Shown in pieces: positions 48,171 through 59,603 of a stretch of DNA of 64,000 nucleotides (within the stretch, counting starts at the first letter, position 1; each line of letters opens with the position of its first letter). Both the position numbers and the translations under genes were made by a program. The DNA lies in contig OX424566.1 in the NCBI GenBank assembly GCA_949152475.1, forward strand, positions 16,329,177 through 16,393,176. Reading direction: 5' to 3'. The notes beneath the pieces were generated by a model, which was not told where the DNA came from, ran no database searches, and worked only from the letters and a program-made list of their open reading frames with translations. The stretch comes from Terebella lapidaria. Taxonomy: Eukaryota; Annelida; Polychaeta; Terebellida; Terebellidae.

Positions 48171-48693
48171 TTATTTCACACAACAATTGGTCAATTTCAA
48201 TACTTGGTGTGGCCTCTCGAGTCTGGATACAAACCCGATCCAGGCTGGTAAGGATTGCACCAAGTCCTCACACCTCTCTCTCGAAACTCCATTCCAAAAC
48301 CATGGATGTGGTCCTCCAGTTCTGCTAGGTTGGGCCTTTGACCTTGACCTTCGGGAAATTTGAGCGATATATGCCCACATGTCCTCGATGAGGCTCAGAT
48401 CCGGACTCTGTGATGGCCAGTGTAGCACTGATTCCGTTGGACTCTTTCCTTTCGGCGACGAGACGAGGACGATCACAGGGTGTACCAACATCCTGCAGGG
48501 TGTTTTGGTCCCTGTACCCGAGCACGTACACTGGTGACATCAGGTTGTCACCCGGGGTGCCCCTGGCTGTTCCATGTCCCTTTGATTGCGTGGGACAGAC
48601 TGACCTCTCTGAATGACCTGCATCCCGTGACCACACACCAAGGCACCCAGGTTCTTCCCTTCCTGATGAAGTTCGCACATCCGGATCGGTCAA
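48171..48693 (-). pseudogene. Tc1-like transposase remnant
   Basis: Frames at 48325-48693 and 48171-48491 together give parts of a DDE transposase: C-x-x-P-T-Q-S-K-G-H-G-T stretch in the wrong frame, then W-P-S-Q-S-P-D-L-S-L-I-E-D-M-W, the signature that carries the second and third acidic residues of Tc1 transposases (usually D-L-N-P-I-E-H-x-W), then the C-terminal L-V-Q-S-L-P region. Frameshifts separate the parts. Confidence 0.75.
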
Positions 48694-49645
48694 ATCCGTT
48701 CAGCTCAGCCACTGTCATGAACACGTTGCACCGATAATTTTTTTCAGAACCCGATGTTTAACCTCATTGTCGATCAATAAATGTGTTGTCAGTAAAGTGC
48801 TATGAAAAACAAGCTTCTGAAATGATTTGTGAAAGTCAATGATTTGTTTGCGTAATCTTGTGGTGGTGTCTTGAAAACTGTGATTTACATTACTCACAAT
48901 ATTTTTACATTGAAAGTCACAGTATGGGCATGCTATTGTTTCCTATGGGAACTGAAATTATGCTTCTTCATCATGTTTATAAATGCTAGTTATATCACGA
49001 TTTTGTTTTAAGAATATCATGGCCAGAACATAATGCGCATTCCATGAAATTGAAATCCTGTGGGTGTACCAACATCCTGCAGGGTGTTTTGGTCCCTGTA
49101 CCCGAGCACGTACACTGGTGACATCAGGTTGTCACCCGGGGTGCCCCTGGCTGTTCCATGTCCCTTTGATTGCGTGGGACAGACTGACCTCTCTGAATGA
49201 CCTGCATCCCGTGACCACACACCAAGGCACCCAGGTTCTTCCCTTCCTGATGAAGTTCGCACATCCGGATCGGTCAAATCCGTTCAGCTCAGCCACTGTC
49301 ATGAACACGTTGCACCGATAATTTTTTTCAGAACCCGATGTTTAACCTCATTGTCGATCAATAAATGTGTTGTCAGTAAAGTGCTATGAAAAACAAGCTT
49401 CTGAAATGATTTGTGAAAGTCAATGATTTGTTTGCGTAATCTTGTGGTGGTGTCTTGAAAACTGTGATTTACATTACTCACAATATTTTTACATTGAAAG
49501 TCACAGTATGGGCATGCTATTGTTTCCTATGGGAACTGAAATTATGCTTCTTCATCATGTTTATAAATGCTAGTTATATCACGATTTTGTTTTAAGAATA
49601 TCATGGCCAGAACATAATGCGCATTCCATGAAATTGAAATCCTGT
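48478..49645. repeat. Exact tandem duplication, two 584-bp units
   Basis: Units 48478-49061 and 49062-49645; no difference was found by eye, and the long frames in each are identical. The units lie inside the Tc1 element and include the 3' part of the minus-strand transposase remnant and part of the right subterminal region. Confidence 0.9.
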
Positions 49646-49767
49646 GGGTGGGCTCAAACTTTTGGAGGTGTATGTCAAATAAATAATGAAATTAAATAGT
49701 ACCTGAAGAAATTGCTAGTTCCTGTCACAACTTGAATCCTGACAGTTTTGCTTCAGGTTAAGCAATC

Positions 49768-50116
49768 ATGAAGGCTGTATTCGCTCTGGCACTGGTGATG
49801 ATGATGGTCGTTTTGTCCACGGAGGCATGTACACAATTCCAATACGTAACATGTGCGTTGGAAGCAAGCTGCCGATATTCATGTGACACCAGTGGATGTC
49901 CGTATTCATACTGCTGGGCTGGTTGTCAAGATGAGCTTTGGTATGTATGCATTCACCTTTAATGATGCAAACGATTATTGTTTTCGTCGTTGTTGTGGTG
50001 CTTATTCTCATAATCGGTAATTGCTAATTACATGTACATTTGTTTTCCATCTGTATTATTTTATCATTATTAGCGAAAATCCCTTCGTTGAAACTACCTG
50101 CTGCACCGATTTCTAG
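49768..50116 (+). CDS. Secreted cysteine-rich peptide gene, two exons
   Basis: Exon 1 is 49768-49940, followed by GTATGT; exon 2 is 50074-50116 after ATTATTAG, ending in TAG. The intron is 133 bp. The product has 71 residues. Residues 1-20 form a clear signal peptide (charged Lys2, a hydrophobic core and a cleavable A-E-A-like end), and cleavage would leave a peptide of about 51 residues with ten cysteines: C-x7-C-x5-C-x3-C-x4-C-x4-C-x3-C-x4-C-x8-C-C. The codon split by the intron is a cysteine, and splicing gives an even number, which supports the model; without splicing the frame ends at 49962. CTTCAG before the ATG (about 49756) could be the end of a 5' UTR intron. The cysteine count fits a defence or venom-like secreted peptide, but no known framework was matched. 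Start chosen as the only ATG giving a signal peptide. Confidence 0.75.
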
Positions 50117-50202
50117 CGAGACCATAAACACGACTGTTGCCTCCAAATGGATAATTCTACAGAGCCACTGAACTCCTCCAGACGTCTGGTCTATATGTAT
50201 TG

Positions 50203-50208
50203 AATAAA
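50203..50208 (+). terminator. Polyadenylation signal of the secreted peptide gene
   Basis: AATAAA, 87 bp after the stop codon, followed by an A-rich then GTCTTT stretch. Confidence 0.6.
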
Positions 50209-50209
50209 A

Positions 50210-51070
50210 GCATAAAAAATTGCACGTCTTTAATGACATCCAGTACTTGACTTATACCTAATGAATGTGTCCGGCTTATTAGAAAATATTTTCAGGTAGT
50301 TTTTAGAACAACGAGTTTGATAGGAGTTTGAGGACCCACTACTTGTAAAGTCTCATTTATGTGAAAAACAAATGCTGGCGAGTATAAGTTGCTCACCTCC
50401 TCTCAGTAAGATTGACCAGTCACCCAGTTTGGTGGGAGTCGGACAATTTACCCATGATAAATTAGTTGTCGACTATAGTCCCCGGTCATTTGCACACTCA
50501 AATAGTTCACGAGGAGTAGTTTTATTCCAAAAGCATATTTCCTGTCAGGTTCTCCCTCATCCAGTGTCGGATACAGAAGAACACGGACATCTACGTGATT
50601 ATTTGATTCCATAATCAATGTCGCTTCCAATATTCAATCAATCCCTTTTCACGATAAAAAGACAAAATCATTTTTGCATAGCTTTCATGATGTTCTCTTC
50701 TTGCATTGATGCGCTAAGGGACATGCTACGAGGAACGATCCCTCATTCCAACTTTGATTGTCGAGAAAAGAAACATGTGTCAAAAATACTCACTCTAATA
50801 CTATTTACAATCCTGGTAAATGTCCCTAGACAAAGGAAATTCACGGATGACGGAATTTCTAGAAATACAACAAATACTGCTGACACTGCTATAAAATAAT
50901 TGAAACATGATCGAACCTGAGCAAAAATGGCTGCCGAACCATGATAGCCCAACTCCTTCTTTCGGCTAAAGTGGTTCTGACTCAAGATCCCATCCATACA
51001 ATCTCCATGCCTGAAATGTTGACATCACTTTCTTCACAACTTAAACCGAATTAGTAAACAAAATATAACA
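50210..51070. other. Spacer, nothing recognised
   Basis: Short frames on both strands around 50372-50997 without motif or splice support. Confidence 0.4.
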
Positions 51071-51074
51071 AGAC

Positions 51075-51109
51075 ATTATGTATGTATGTATGTATGTATG
51101 TATGTATGT
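51075..51109 (+). repeat. TATG microsatellite
   Basis: About eight perfect ATGT/TATG units, directly left of a G+C-rich element. Confidence 0.95.
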
Positions 51110-51240
51110 ACCGTATTTCCTTGATTAAGGGCCAGGGCGCTTATTTTTTTCAAGCACCTTTACCCCCGGCGCATGCAAGGCAGGCGCTCATTCGAGGGCG
51201 AGGCCCGGCGCTCATTGTTATACCGTAAGTTATCAGCGCG
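51110..51240. repeat. CCGTATTTCC / GGCGCTCATT repeat, probable MITE fragment
   Basis: Contains ACCGTATTTCCTTGATTAAG and three related GGCGCTTATT/GGCGCTCATT units in an otherwise AT-rich region. I recall similar sequence as an interspersed repeat in marine invertebrates. The ends were not defined. Confidence 0.4.
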
Positions 51241-52100
51241 CGAAAAATTTCGAGTCAAACGGACGCCGCCCATCGAAGGTATTCAGGCGAGAAATTATTG
51301 CACAGTTTTCACGCAAATTTGGACACTATATGGAACAACTGTGATGTATTAATGTGGATGTAGTATGTATCATAAATGCCACCAATACAACAAGATTTTG
51401 ATGACGCTAATAGGAATCCTTAGATCTTCGGCAAACTTAAAATAATATGAAGGCAAAGAAATGTACAATAAAATGTTTATAACTGAAAGAAATCGCATCA
51501 CTTACTGAGCAAATTCATGGCAATATTTCAGCCCTTAAAACGGTGACACACTGATCTAAAGTAGTAGATCTGCTCAAAGAAGTGAGTTGACATGAATGTT
51601 GGGACAGCAATTTGTTAATTGTGGAAACTTAGGTGTCAATGTTTTCACAACCATGGCGGGCATCATCAAGATCATGTGCATTCAGGCATTTTAAGATGTT
51701 TCGCTAGTGGGCGAGCGGGGAGAGAGGGCTAAAAGGATTTCACAGTTAGTCTAGGTAATCTGAGCTATTTTGTGATCACAGTTTATTCAGTTTTCAAGTA
51801 ATACATTTCAGACAAAATTATCACCGATACGATAATTTATTATACTGACATGTGACAAAACACGTATATATACAAAACAAAACACGAGCGATATTGAAGT
51901 CACCCAGCCTCTACACGCTTATATATGTCAGTTTGCATCAGAATAATTTTGATAGCTTGTGATAAGAACACCGATTTTCAAAATGATAATTTTGCATTCT
52001 ATCCACACCTTGAGAAATCGATTCCACTATTTTTAAACAAATGTGACATTGTGCTGAATACATTACAGATACGTTGTAACAAAAAAAACAAAAAAAACAC
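51241..52100. other. Spacer, nothing recognised
   Basis: No gene seen. From about 51900 on, sequence may already be the 3' tail of the minus-strand LINE. Confidence 0.35.
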
Positions 52101-52127
52101 GCGTGACATCAGGGTGGGACAAATTGG

Positions 52128-52412
52128 TTATTTAAACAGTAATGAATGCCGTATGGCCCGAGCTGCAACAATGATTCTTTCAAGAGCTAGATACCCCTCT
52201 CTCATTATACATATACATTCTGCTTCAGGTGTCAATAAAGCGAATTCTGCATCTAGAACAGTCATTTCATAAAACATAACGTTTCTTTGAACATGATACG
52301 CTTCACATATACATACAAAGTGAAATTCGTTTTCAATGTCATCTATATCACATAATATGCATTTTCTGTCTTTTAAACTAGTATGTGTATAGCGACCCGT
52401 TTCAATATGCAA
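52128..52412 (-). pseudogene. LINE C-terminal zinc-finger-like region
   Basis: E-T-G-R-Y-T ... R-K-C-I-L-C-D-x-x-D-I-E-N-E-F-H-F-V-C-I-C, the usual end of this LINE type, where C-x-x-C and H-x-x-x-x-C may bind zinc or RNA. It is separated from the RT frame by a shifted stretch at 52413-52721. Confidence 0.7.
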
Positions 52413-52721
52413 TTTCAGAATTCCTGAGCGTAACTTAGCAATTAATGATCTATCCTGTTCACCATAAATGTTTTAACATAACATTCTGTCTTAAACTCCT
52501 GTTTGAACAATATATATGTTCGCAATTTAGGTTTGCGTGAAACCATAGTTTTTCATCCCTTTTGAACAACTGTAAACAATTTTTTCCTTACAAAATACAA
52601 TATCGCAAGTTAATTTATTTATTATAGACATATTCCATATCAATCATCAAAAATATATTTTGTATACATTTCATCCACCTACTGTTACCATGATTATATT
52701 GTTCGATAAATAATTGTTTTG

Positions 52722-54231
52722 TTAAACGGTCATTAGACATTTTAATAAGTCTATTCCAAATCGCATCATATATAATAATTTCCGATATTTGCATGGCAAC
52801 CACCCCATATCACCTTGTATAGCAGGCACTGGTGTGACCTCATGTACTCCGAGGAAGTATCTGATGGCTATATTTTGAACAAACTCTGCATGATTCTTGT
52901 TATTGAATCCCCCAATAGCAACCCCATAATGGAGGACATATATTACACCTGCCTCATACATTTTCGTGTATGTATTGAAGCCTACATCTTCTATAATACC
53001 AAACTTTGACCACACAACACCCAGTGCCCTGAGACCAGAATCAGCTAAAGTTTTGGAACATGAATCAAACGTCATGTGTTCATCAAAAATCACACCCAAA
53101 TATTTATATTCATTAATAATGTCTAAAGTACAGTCATTCATCGTGCAATTATACTTTGTTGCACACTTGTTCGGTTTCCTAAAATGAACAATTTTTGTTT
53201 TATTTATTTTCAGCCTCCAGCAGTTACAACAACTTGACATTGTGTCCAACATTTTCTGTAAATTTATTTCACTTGTCGCTAGTAAAACCATATCATCAGC
53301 GCAGAGTAAAATACTGTAAATATTGTGGCCCCATTTTATACCGAGTTTCATGTTAACTATTTCTTTTGAACACTCATTGATATACAATGTTGAACAATGT
53401 TGGAGATAATGGATCACCTTGTTTAACACCACAATTGATTGGGAACCAGTCTGACAGTAAATTGTTCAGTTTTACACTAGCTTCGGTACAATGGTAATAC
53501 ATTTTAATGGCGTTATAAATCTTACCGTCTAAATTATATTGTAACAATCTGTATAAGATTAGATTCCGATCCACCCAGTCGAAAGCCTTTTCGAGGTCAA
53601 CAAATGCTGCATATACAGATTTATTGACACCGAGTTCATGATCGATAATTGCATGTGGTGAATATATGTGATCTTCACATGACCGTTTGCTGCGAAACCC
53701 ATTTTGTTCGTCAACGAATATATCTAGCATTTCACAGTATTTTATGATTCTTTTATTGAGGAAACTCGCATATAATTTTGCAACATTACTAATCAAACTG
53801 ATACCTCGATACTGTAGAGGCGAATATGGGTCTGTCATATAACTTTTGGTGATCATTGCTTTCGACTAAATGGATGGATTTACACTGTTTTCGAAATAAA
53901 ACTTATACAACTTCCAGAGTGTGATAATAACTGCTTCATGTTTTAGAATTTCATTCGGTATGTAATCTATACCTGTTGCTTTATTATTTTTATTTTTTCT
54001 CACCAGGGCTTCAATTTCACCATATGATATACAGTCGTTCACCAGTGTGTTAGTTTCTCTCATATTATACTCCAGCAAACTTAAAGTAAATAGTTTTTCA
54101 TTATAAAATTCAACATCAAGATCACAACTATCAACATTATACAAAGACTCAAAATCTAATCGCCACTTATCCAGTACAAATTTTGGATCATTGTTTAAAC
54201 CTGCATCATCATGAACTTTCATTGGTATCAT
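52722..54231 (-). pseudogene. LINE reverse transcriptase, broken
   Basis: Fingers motif N-K-A-T-G-I-D-Y-I-P-N-E-I-L-K (about 53950), then Y-R-G-I-S-L-I, N-G-F-R-S-K-R-S-C-E-D-H, A-F-V-D-L-E-K-A-F-D-W-V (catalytic Asp), G-V-K-Q-G-D-P-L-S-P-T-L-F and C-A-D-D (53292-53303; the first residue is usually Y or F), then the thumb with N-K-T-K and Y-K-Y-L-G-V. An in-frame TAG at 53866-53868 replaces the tryptophan expected before S-K-A, and a one-base frameshift occurs near 53385-53395. The two catalytic aspartates of C-A-D-D remain. Inactive. Confidence 0.85.
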
Positions 54232-54385
54232 TTTTTTTGGCCCTAATGACTTGACGTGCTTCCAAAACTCCTTTGGATTACTTGTGATACATTTATCTAA
54301 TTCCTTTTGTATCTCTTCAGCGTTTTATCGGATATCTTCCGTGCACATCTGAATTTAGACAAGTATTCATATTTTTGTTACATCA

Positions 54386-54733
54386 TCACGTTTGTTTATA
54401 GTATAATCGTTCTGAAAGTTTCATATCATGCCAGAAACAGTCAAGTTCATTATTCCAGTAACTTTTATGTTTATATACTCTCTTAGGTTTTGATGACATC
54501 GAGAATTTTTTGCATTTCAGGTGTGTTTCCATTTCGGTTTTCAGAATGGAACAAAAATGGTCATATGTTATGTCAATATCTATTTGTGCAGTTGAGCATT
54601 CCTCAGTGTTAATATTCGAAAATGAATTTTTCCACACGCTTGAATTCATGAAATTAGGATGAGGATCTTTAAAGCTGCTGCCTTCGAATGTATGCAATAT
54701 TTTTTTCAAAACCATTTTTTTTGTTAAACACAT
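54386..54733 (-). pseudogene. LINE linker between endonuclease and RT
   Basis: Contains K-S-Y-W-N-N-E-L and a basic, aromatic-rich helix (L-S-E-R-L-Y-Y), typical of the connector in front of the reverse transcriptase. Joins the RT frame only after a stop/frameshift near 54330-54385. Confidence 0.6.
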
Positions 54734-55139
54734 CTATCTAATGCAATATAACAAAAGGTGTGCTCAATGATTTTGACGATTACAGTCCGTCCCAGTTGTC
54801 TTTTCATCCGTTTTAGTGCCCATTTTGTACCGGTATTGTAAATAAACAAACGAAATGTATCCATCAAACCCGAATGTAAACAAACGCTCAAATCGCGCTT
54901 AAAAGTCCACATCGAGTACATTTTCCAGTTCGCATGGGCATATATGGTGTAGTTATAGAAAATAATCAGTGATATACCATGATGTGCATGGAATTGTCAG
55001 TCTATCTCGCACTTTTATGCTTTGTTTACATCTGCGTGTGATGAATACAGTTCCTGTATTTACGCGAGAACCGCCTTTTCAAATGAGCAAACTTTCCCCG
55101 AGGACTTGTTGTTTTCATTACATTTGATGTGAGTATGTT

Positions 55140-55420
55140 TCATTCAGTTAGTTTAGCATGTTTAATATGAAATATAGTTTTCGAAAAAAATTGACTGGTT
55201 TCGAAGGCAGCTGCTTTAAATGAATATTTCTTAGTATGACGCATGTTTGTTCCATTCACATTCGATACAGCAGAATACTCACAATCAGTTGACTCTACAA
55301 CAGAATCAGTTGAACTGCTGATTGCGTCAAGTTCCAAATCCACATATAGCAAAGAATGATCGGGAATTTTACATTTGTGAATACAGTATGGATCAGCAAC
55401 AATCCGTCACTTCAATAACA
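55140..55420 (-). pseudogene. LINE endonuclease C-terminal remnant
   Basis: The minus-strand frame has I-P-D-H-S-L-L-Y-V-D-L-E-L at about 55335-55373. This corresponds to the last active-site motif (S-D-H) of AP-type endonucleases with S changed to P. A TGA lies upstream at about 55412. Confidence 0.5.
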
Positions 55421-55450
55421 TGATTGAATATGTACAAAAAAAAAATAATG

Positions 55451-55895
55451 TAGTAAAAATGACAGTACTTCATGTGTGACCATAAACTCTCATTGGAATT
55501 ACAATGGGAATTTGTTTCATCCCTTCAGTGCAACTTTATGGTAAGGTTGGTACCTTTGAGACGCTTGTGGTAAACTTTCCATAAATAAGTTAGTGTTGGG
55601 GATGGGAACGAACAAATGGTGCTTCAGGACATAGTTCCAACTAGAACAATGTTTGCTTCTCCAGATTCATTTATGTTGACCTCACGACATATATAATAAC
55701 TCAAATGCGGAGTTGTCAGTTCTCCCAAATGTATGTGCGGGCATTGACACTTGTAATGTCCATATAGATGTCTTTTTTCGACATAAAACTCCTCGAGGAT
55801 ACCATCAAATCAGTATCTTTTTGGGTTGTGATTAGGTACTTATGTACTTGTCATACATCTATTGCATAGCGTCTTTATCGGATTTCTAATTTGTT
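55451..55895. other. Spacer, nothing recognised
   Basis: No supported frame or repeat. Confidence 0.35.
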
Positions 55896-55899
55896 CTAA

Positions 55900-56110
55900 T
55901 ATGTTGTTGGGCAGTTGTAGGCCTATACTAATTCCATCAGGTGTACAATAGAAACAACTATATTTAACCCATCATAAACGCATGGTGACGCCAATGTGTC
56001 TTTCGGTAAAAATTTTGGTTTGGCTTTGTTTTTATTGAAAAATACATGTATTGTGATTTATATTAGCTATTGCCATTATCAAAATCTCGTTGCGTTGGCG
56101 GTAATGGGTT
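55900..56110 (+). repeat. Dispersed repeat R1, copy d
   Basis: Contains CCATCAGGTGTACAATAGAA, GACGCCAATGTGTC and GGCGGTAATGGGTTGATA, in the same order as other copies but more diverged. It is followed at 56265 by R2. Confidence 0.55.
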
Positions 56111-56264
56111 GATATTACATTCATCCCCAATGGAAATAACGATTATCAATATTATCAATGTATACAAACGAAATAATATCAATACAAATCCCTGTATCAA
56201 TGAACGCAAATATTTCTGTGGAGTAGGATTAAGGAAACGGGAATTACCATAGACAAGATGTTTT

Positions 56265-56425
56265 AATTTGGAAGAGGAACGACTCGTTCTTTGCACACGC
56301 TGGCTGATTAGTCTTGAGATTGATTGCCCCAAGGGACGGCGTCTGGAAGTATGACAGTCCGAATTTGTCACAGCTTGATTGTGTGCTACTAATTTGGCGG
56401 AAACATCCATTCAGGTGTGTCAATT
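56265..56425 (+). repeat. Dispersed repeat R2
   Basis: Carries GGCTGATTAGTCTTGAGAT, TGATTGCCCCAAGGGA, GTCTGGAAGTATGACAGTCC and TCACAGCTTGATTGTGTGC; same orientation as 17600-17775, opposite to blocks A and B. Confidence 0.65.
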
Positions 56426-57250
56426 CTAGTTAGCCACGATTGCATTCGCTATCATTAATTGAGAACATTCATGAAGTTCCATTGACAGATTGATGGACAT
56501 AGAAAATACCTAAATTCACCATTTTAATGTTCGTTTTTTTAAAGATGCTGGTGCTTGTATTAAATGAACTCTTTGACCAAAATTCTGCTATCACATTGAT
56601 CCAGGTTTATCAATCGTGCTTTTTAGTCTCACTCAGTTTATCGCAAATTATTCGAGTACTTTTGATAGAATTACCTTTCTAATGACCACGTTCGTTTCTC
56701 GTGGGGGGGGGGAGGAGGGGACTAAAAAGTCATACCCAACCAATCATACATGATTGGTGCAAACTATTCGACCTATTACCATGTGCCATAATTATACAAT
56801 CTCAAAATTTAAATGTGAATATAGCGTGATTTGAAATGAATTGTCGTCTTCAAGTTCTAGATCTGTATATCATCTGAGCAATGATTGTCACTTGTTCCAT
56901 CTAAAACCATTTCGTTTGTTTGGTCTTCAAATTTCAAGAACGGCCCTAAGCAATGCAATGAGGTGAGCAATGTTGATTTATTTGGATAATAACTGTGAAT
57001 GAATTATTCTGGAAAAGCCAAGTAGTTAAAATTGGGATTTGTCCGTCACCGAGACATGAAATCCTTCTCCCAAAGTCTCTTGTTGTGCATATTTTTATGT
57101 TATCACCAATACAAACACTTTTTGACAATGCATTATTGGGACAGCCTCGAACATGTCTCCTAAGTACATCCAATACATTCTGAATACTCGACATCAAAAT
57201 GAATGTTGATGTTCAGAGTTTGTCGTAGTGTTGGAAAGTGATTCGCCAAA
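56426..57250. other. Spacer, nothing recognised
   Basis: A run of G near 56702-56712. No gene model. The stretch 57010-57090 resembles 20240-20330. Confidence 0.4.
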
Positions 57251-57264
57251 CGTGACCTGGATTT

Positions 57265-57669
57265 CTATATGTCCATACTTCCACTAATATTGTTCGATTG
57301 GAGACACTTCTTCAACACATGCCATGGACATATGGGCGTTCTACAAGGCTGGGCCACCCTGGAATTACGTTGTATAATAGTTGCGTAGAGTCCAGAATAA
57401 ATCACAATCAACAATTCATATAAAATCATGCCAGAATAAAAGTTCTCGAAATGAAATTGAACAGAAAATGGATAAAACAAAACATAGTTTCCAATAATAT
57501 GGCATATAAATATAAAGAAAAAAATACATATTTGCCCTACATTCAACTCTAGTTCACTACATCTTACAACTAATGTGTATGTGTAATAATCTGTATGTAC
57601 ACGAATGTTCAATGTCTTGGTGACAACAGCGAATACGATCCCAATGTTCCTGATTCCCGGTTGAATCAA
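57265..57669 (-). CDS. Unidentified 134-codon frame with hydrophobic segments
   Basis: Minus-strand frame with two hydrophobic stretches (I-C-I-F-F-F-I-F-I-C-H-I-I and M-I-L-Y-E-L-L-I-V-I-Y) and a cysteine-bearing end (Q-P-C-R-T-P-I-C-P-W). A piece just upstream of it (57660-57720) has a relative at 10930-10990. It could be an exon of another membrane protein, but splice sites and family were not established; AT-rich DNA gives such frames by chance. Confidence 0.25.
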   Translation of the reverse strand: MIQPGIRNIGIVFAVVTKTLNIRVHTDYYTYTLVVRCSELELNVGQICIFFFIFICHIIGNYVLFYPFSVQFHFENFYSGMILYELLIVIYSGLYATIIQRNSRVAQPCRTPICPWHVLKKCLQSNNISGSMDI

Positions 57670-59411
57670 ACGTGTAAGGGCGTTTATGAGAATTTATTAC
57701 TTGCCGCGCCTGCCGTTTTTGTTCGCCAAAGTGATTGCCTGAGCAGATCGGAAGTTGTTTTACCATACCAAATTTGTATATCTACTTGTAGTAGACCGCT
57801 TGCGTTATAAGTTCGATTAGCATACACGAAAACCAGGATAGTCAACACGTTACTATTTGTATAAATATATCATGAATGTTTGATGTGGAATATTTGTATC
57901 CTATATGCATACCACCGGTGTCCTTTGGTTTTTTCGTTTGCAGAATTAAGCTCACGTGTGTTCAAAAGACTGCGAAAGCTGTTAGGAAGAGCATACGCCC
58001 CTAATAATGGAAAGCACTAAATATGTTGAGTGCAGTCAAAAGATACACATTGGACACAAAACTTGTGCTTTCCTCCTCACAAACATATACGCTAAAAATT
58101 GAGTCAAAATTAACAGCATTTTTAGGAATTAATTCGTAGTCCCTGTTGCATAACAACCCTGTTACGTGCGATGGGTACCAATGCATTACGACAGACGTTC
58201 AAAGAGGGATTTCGTGCGCTGCTAACAGACACGCAGACAGTCTGTGTCAAGAAGTTAGGTATTGTTCTTGTCAGGTGAATGTGTTCATCAAGGTGTATAT
58301 TTCCGTTTTCTGTAAACATATGCGTCCTTCAAAATCATTCAAAATCGAATCATTCTTTAGAGATTTTTGCATTTTGGCATCACAATCTCGTAGGGCTGAA
58401 AACAATTTATGTACAAGATTAACATTAAAATTAAGAATTCAGCCAGTGTCATCATATTAGGCTTCATGGAACATATGAGATTGAGCCATGATACTTCCGT
58501 GTTTGGCCAGAATAAACACCCAACAATCCTTTTATTTAGTTGAAACTGATAAATTGATGTACAAATGTACAGTGAATACCATTTATTTCGAATAACTCAG
58601 AAAAAAATATATGGTTTTGGGATTCTCTGTCATTCTCCATTTCGTGGAGAACAATGATTGCTGATTTTTGCCACATGGCAACACAAATATTAATATTTCG
58701 CATCAATCATGCTCATGATTTCGCATCAATCGTTTCGACTATTTGCATACGACATATTCCATGAGCAACAAACATGACCACGAATAACAATTATATTGAA
58801 TAACCATCATTCTATTCCTTTGCAGTGACGTGACATTTTGGATGAACTGAGTAATACAAACTGAGTATTACTGAAAGCATCACTGACAAACTTGGATCAA
58901 TATTACATGAGTATGGAATATTAAGCAAACAGTTCATTTGACAGATGTAAAAGCATCTTCAAAATACACACAACACCTATGTGGACTTGGATGTTACTAT
59001 TCACCAATATACCTCCCATATGAGCAAATTAGGGGGGTTCTCCACAAATGAAAGCAATGATTTGCGAACCTGGCTAGCTTGATTTGACACACCCAAATCG
59101 ATGTTTCCGCCAAATTAGTAGCACACAATCAGGCTGTGACAAATTCTGACTGGCACACTTCCAGATGCAGTCCCTCGGGGCAATCAATCTCAAGCCCTCA
59201 AAATCAAGACTAATCAACCAGCGAGGACCTAGAACTAGTCAATCGTCTTCCAGAGCAACACTCCTAATCTCTGGAACGTCGTTTCTCCTCGATTCTTCGG
59301 TACATGAAATACTACATTGATCAATAACGGAATTTGCAACGATGTTATTTGTAAGTCTATGAATTTATTGCGCTGTTTCCAATCAGGATGGACTTATCAA
59401 CGTCACCGTAA

Positions 59412-59603
59412 TTACTTTGTGAGCTGTTGACTTGTACTGTTCGGAACCATAAATGACATACAATTCACCCATAAGGAAGTCATTTTAGTGTCAATGGGGT
59501 GTTTCGTTCCACTGAAAGACGTCTGCTTGAGAATTGCAAGAATGTCGCTGTCCAGACATTCGATAGTAGCATAAAACATCCCATTTGTGTGGACGTTCCG
59601 AGT
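59412..59603 (-). CDS. Repeated terminal exon E3, copy in block B
   Basis: 192 nt including the stop, same length and borders as 14164-14355; one leucine in A is proline here. The frame stays open in both copies, but they are too recently split to prove selection. Confidence 0.4.
   Translation of the reverse strand, partial: TRNVHTNGMFYATIECLDSDILAILKQTSFSGTKHPIDTKMTSLWVNCMSFMVPNSTSQQLTK

Larger units (their letters stand above)
47854..49670 (-). mobile_element. Tc1/mariner-like element, defective
   Basis: Terminal inverted repeats: CAGTCACCTCCAAAAGTTTG at 47854 and the complement of CTCAAACTTTTGGAGGTG ending at 49670 (the right end lacks three bases). TA flanks both ends (47852-47853, 49671-49672). 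The inside has remains of the transposase on the minus strand and a 584-bp exact tandem duplication. The N-terminal part of the transposase gene is missing. The right end lies 97 bp before the start codon of the secreted peptide gene. Confidence 0.85.
52110..55450 (-). mobile_element. Non-LTR (LINE) retrotransposon, decayed
   Basis: On the minus strand in order: an endonuclease end near 55362 (P-D-H-S-L-L-Y, the D-H of the usual S-D-H motif of AP-type endonucleases), linker with Y-W-N-N-E-L (about 54440), reverse transcriptase (54231-52722) and a C-terminal C-x-x-C ... H-F-x-x-x-C zinc-finger-like motif (about 52300). Frames are broken by stops and frameshifts. The 5' part of the endonuclease was not traced past about 55450. 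Clade not determined. Confidence 0.8.

Noticed and set aside
48325-49277. 122-codon and 86-codon minus-strand frames beginning M-T-D-P-D-V-R as genes
   Set aside because: They are out-of-frame translations of the Tc1 transposase remnant, doubled by the tandem duplication.
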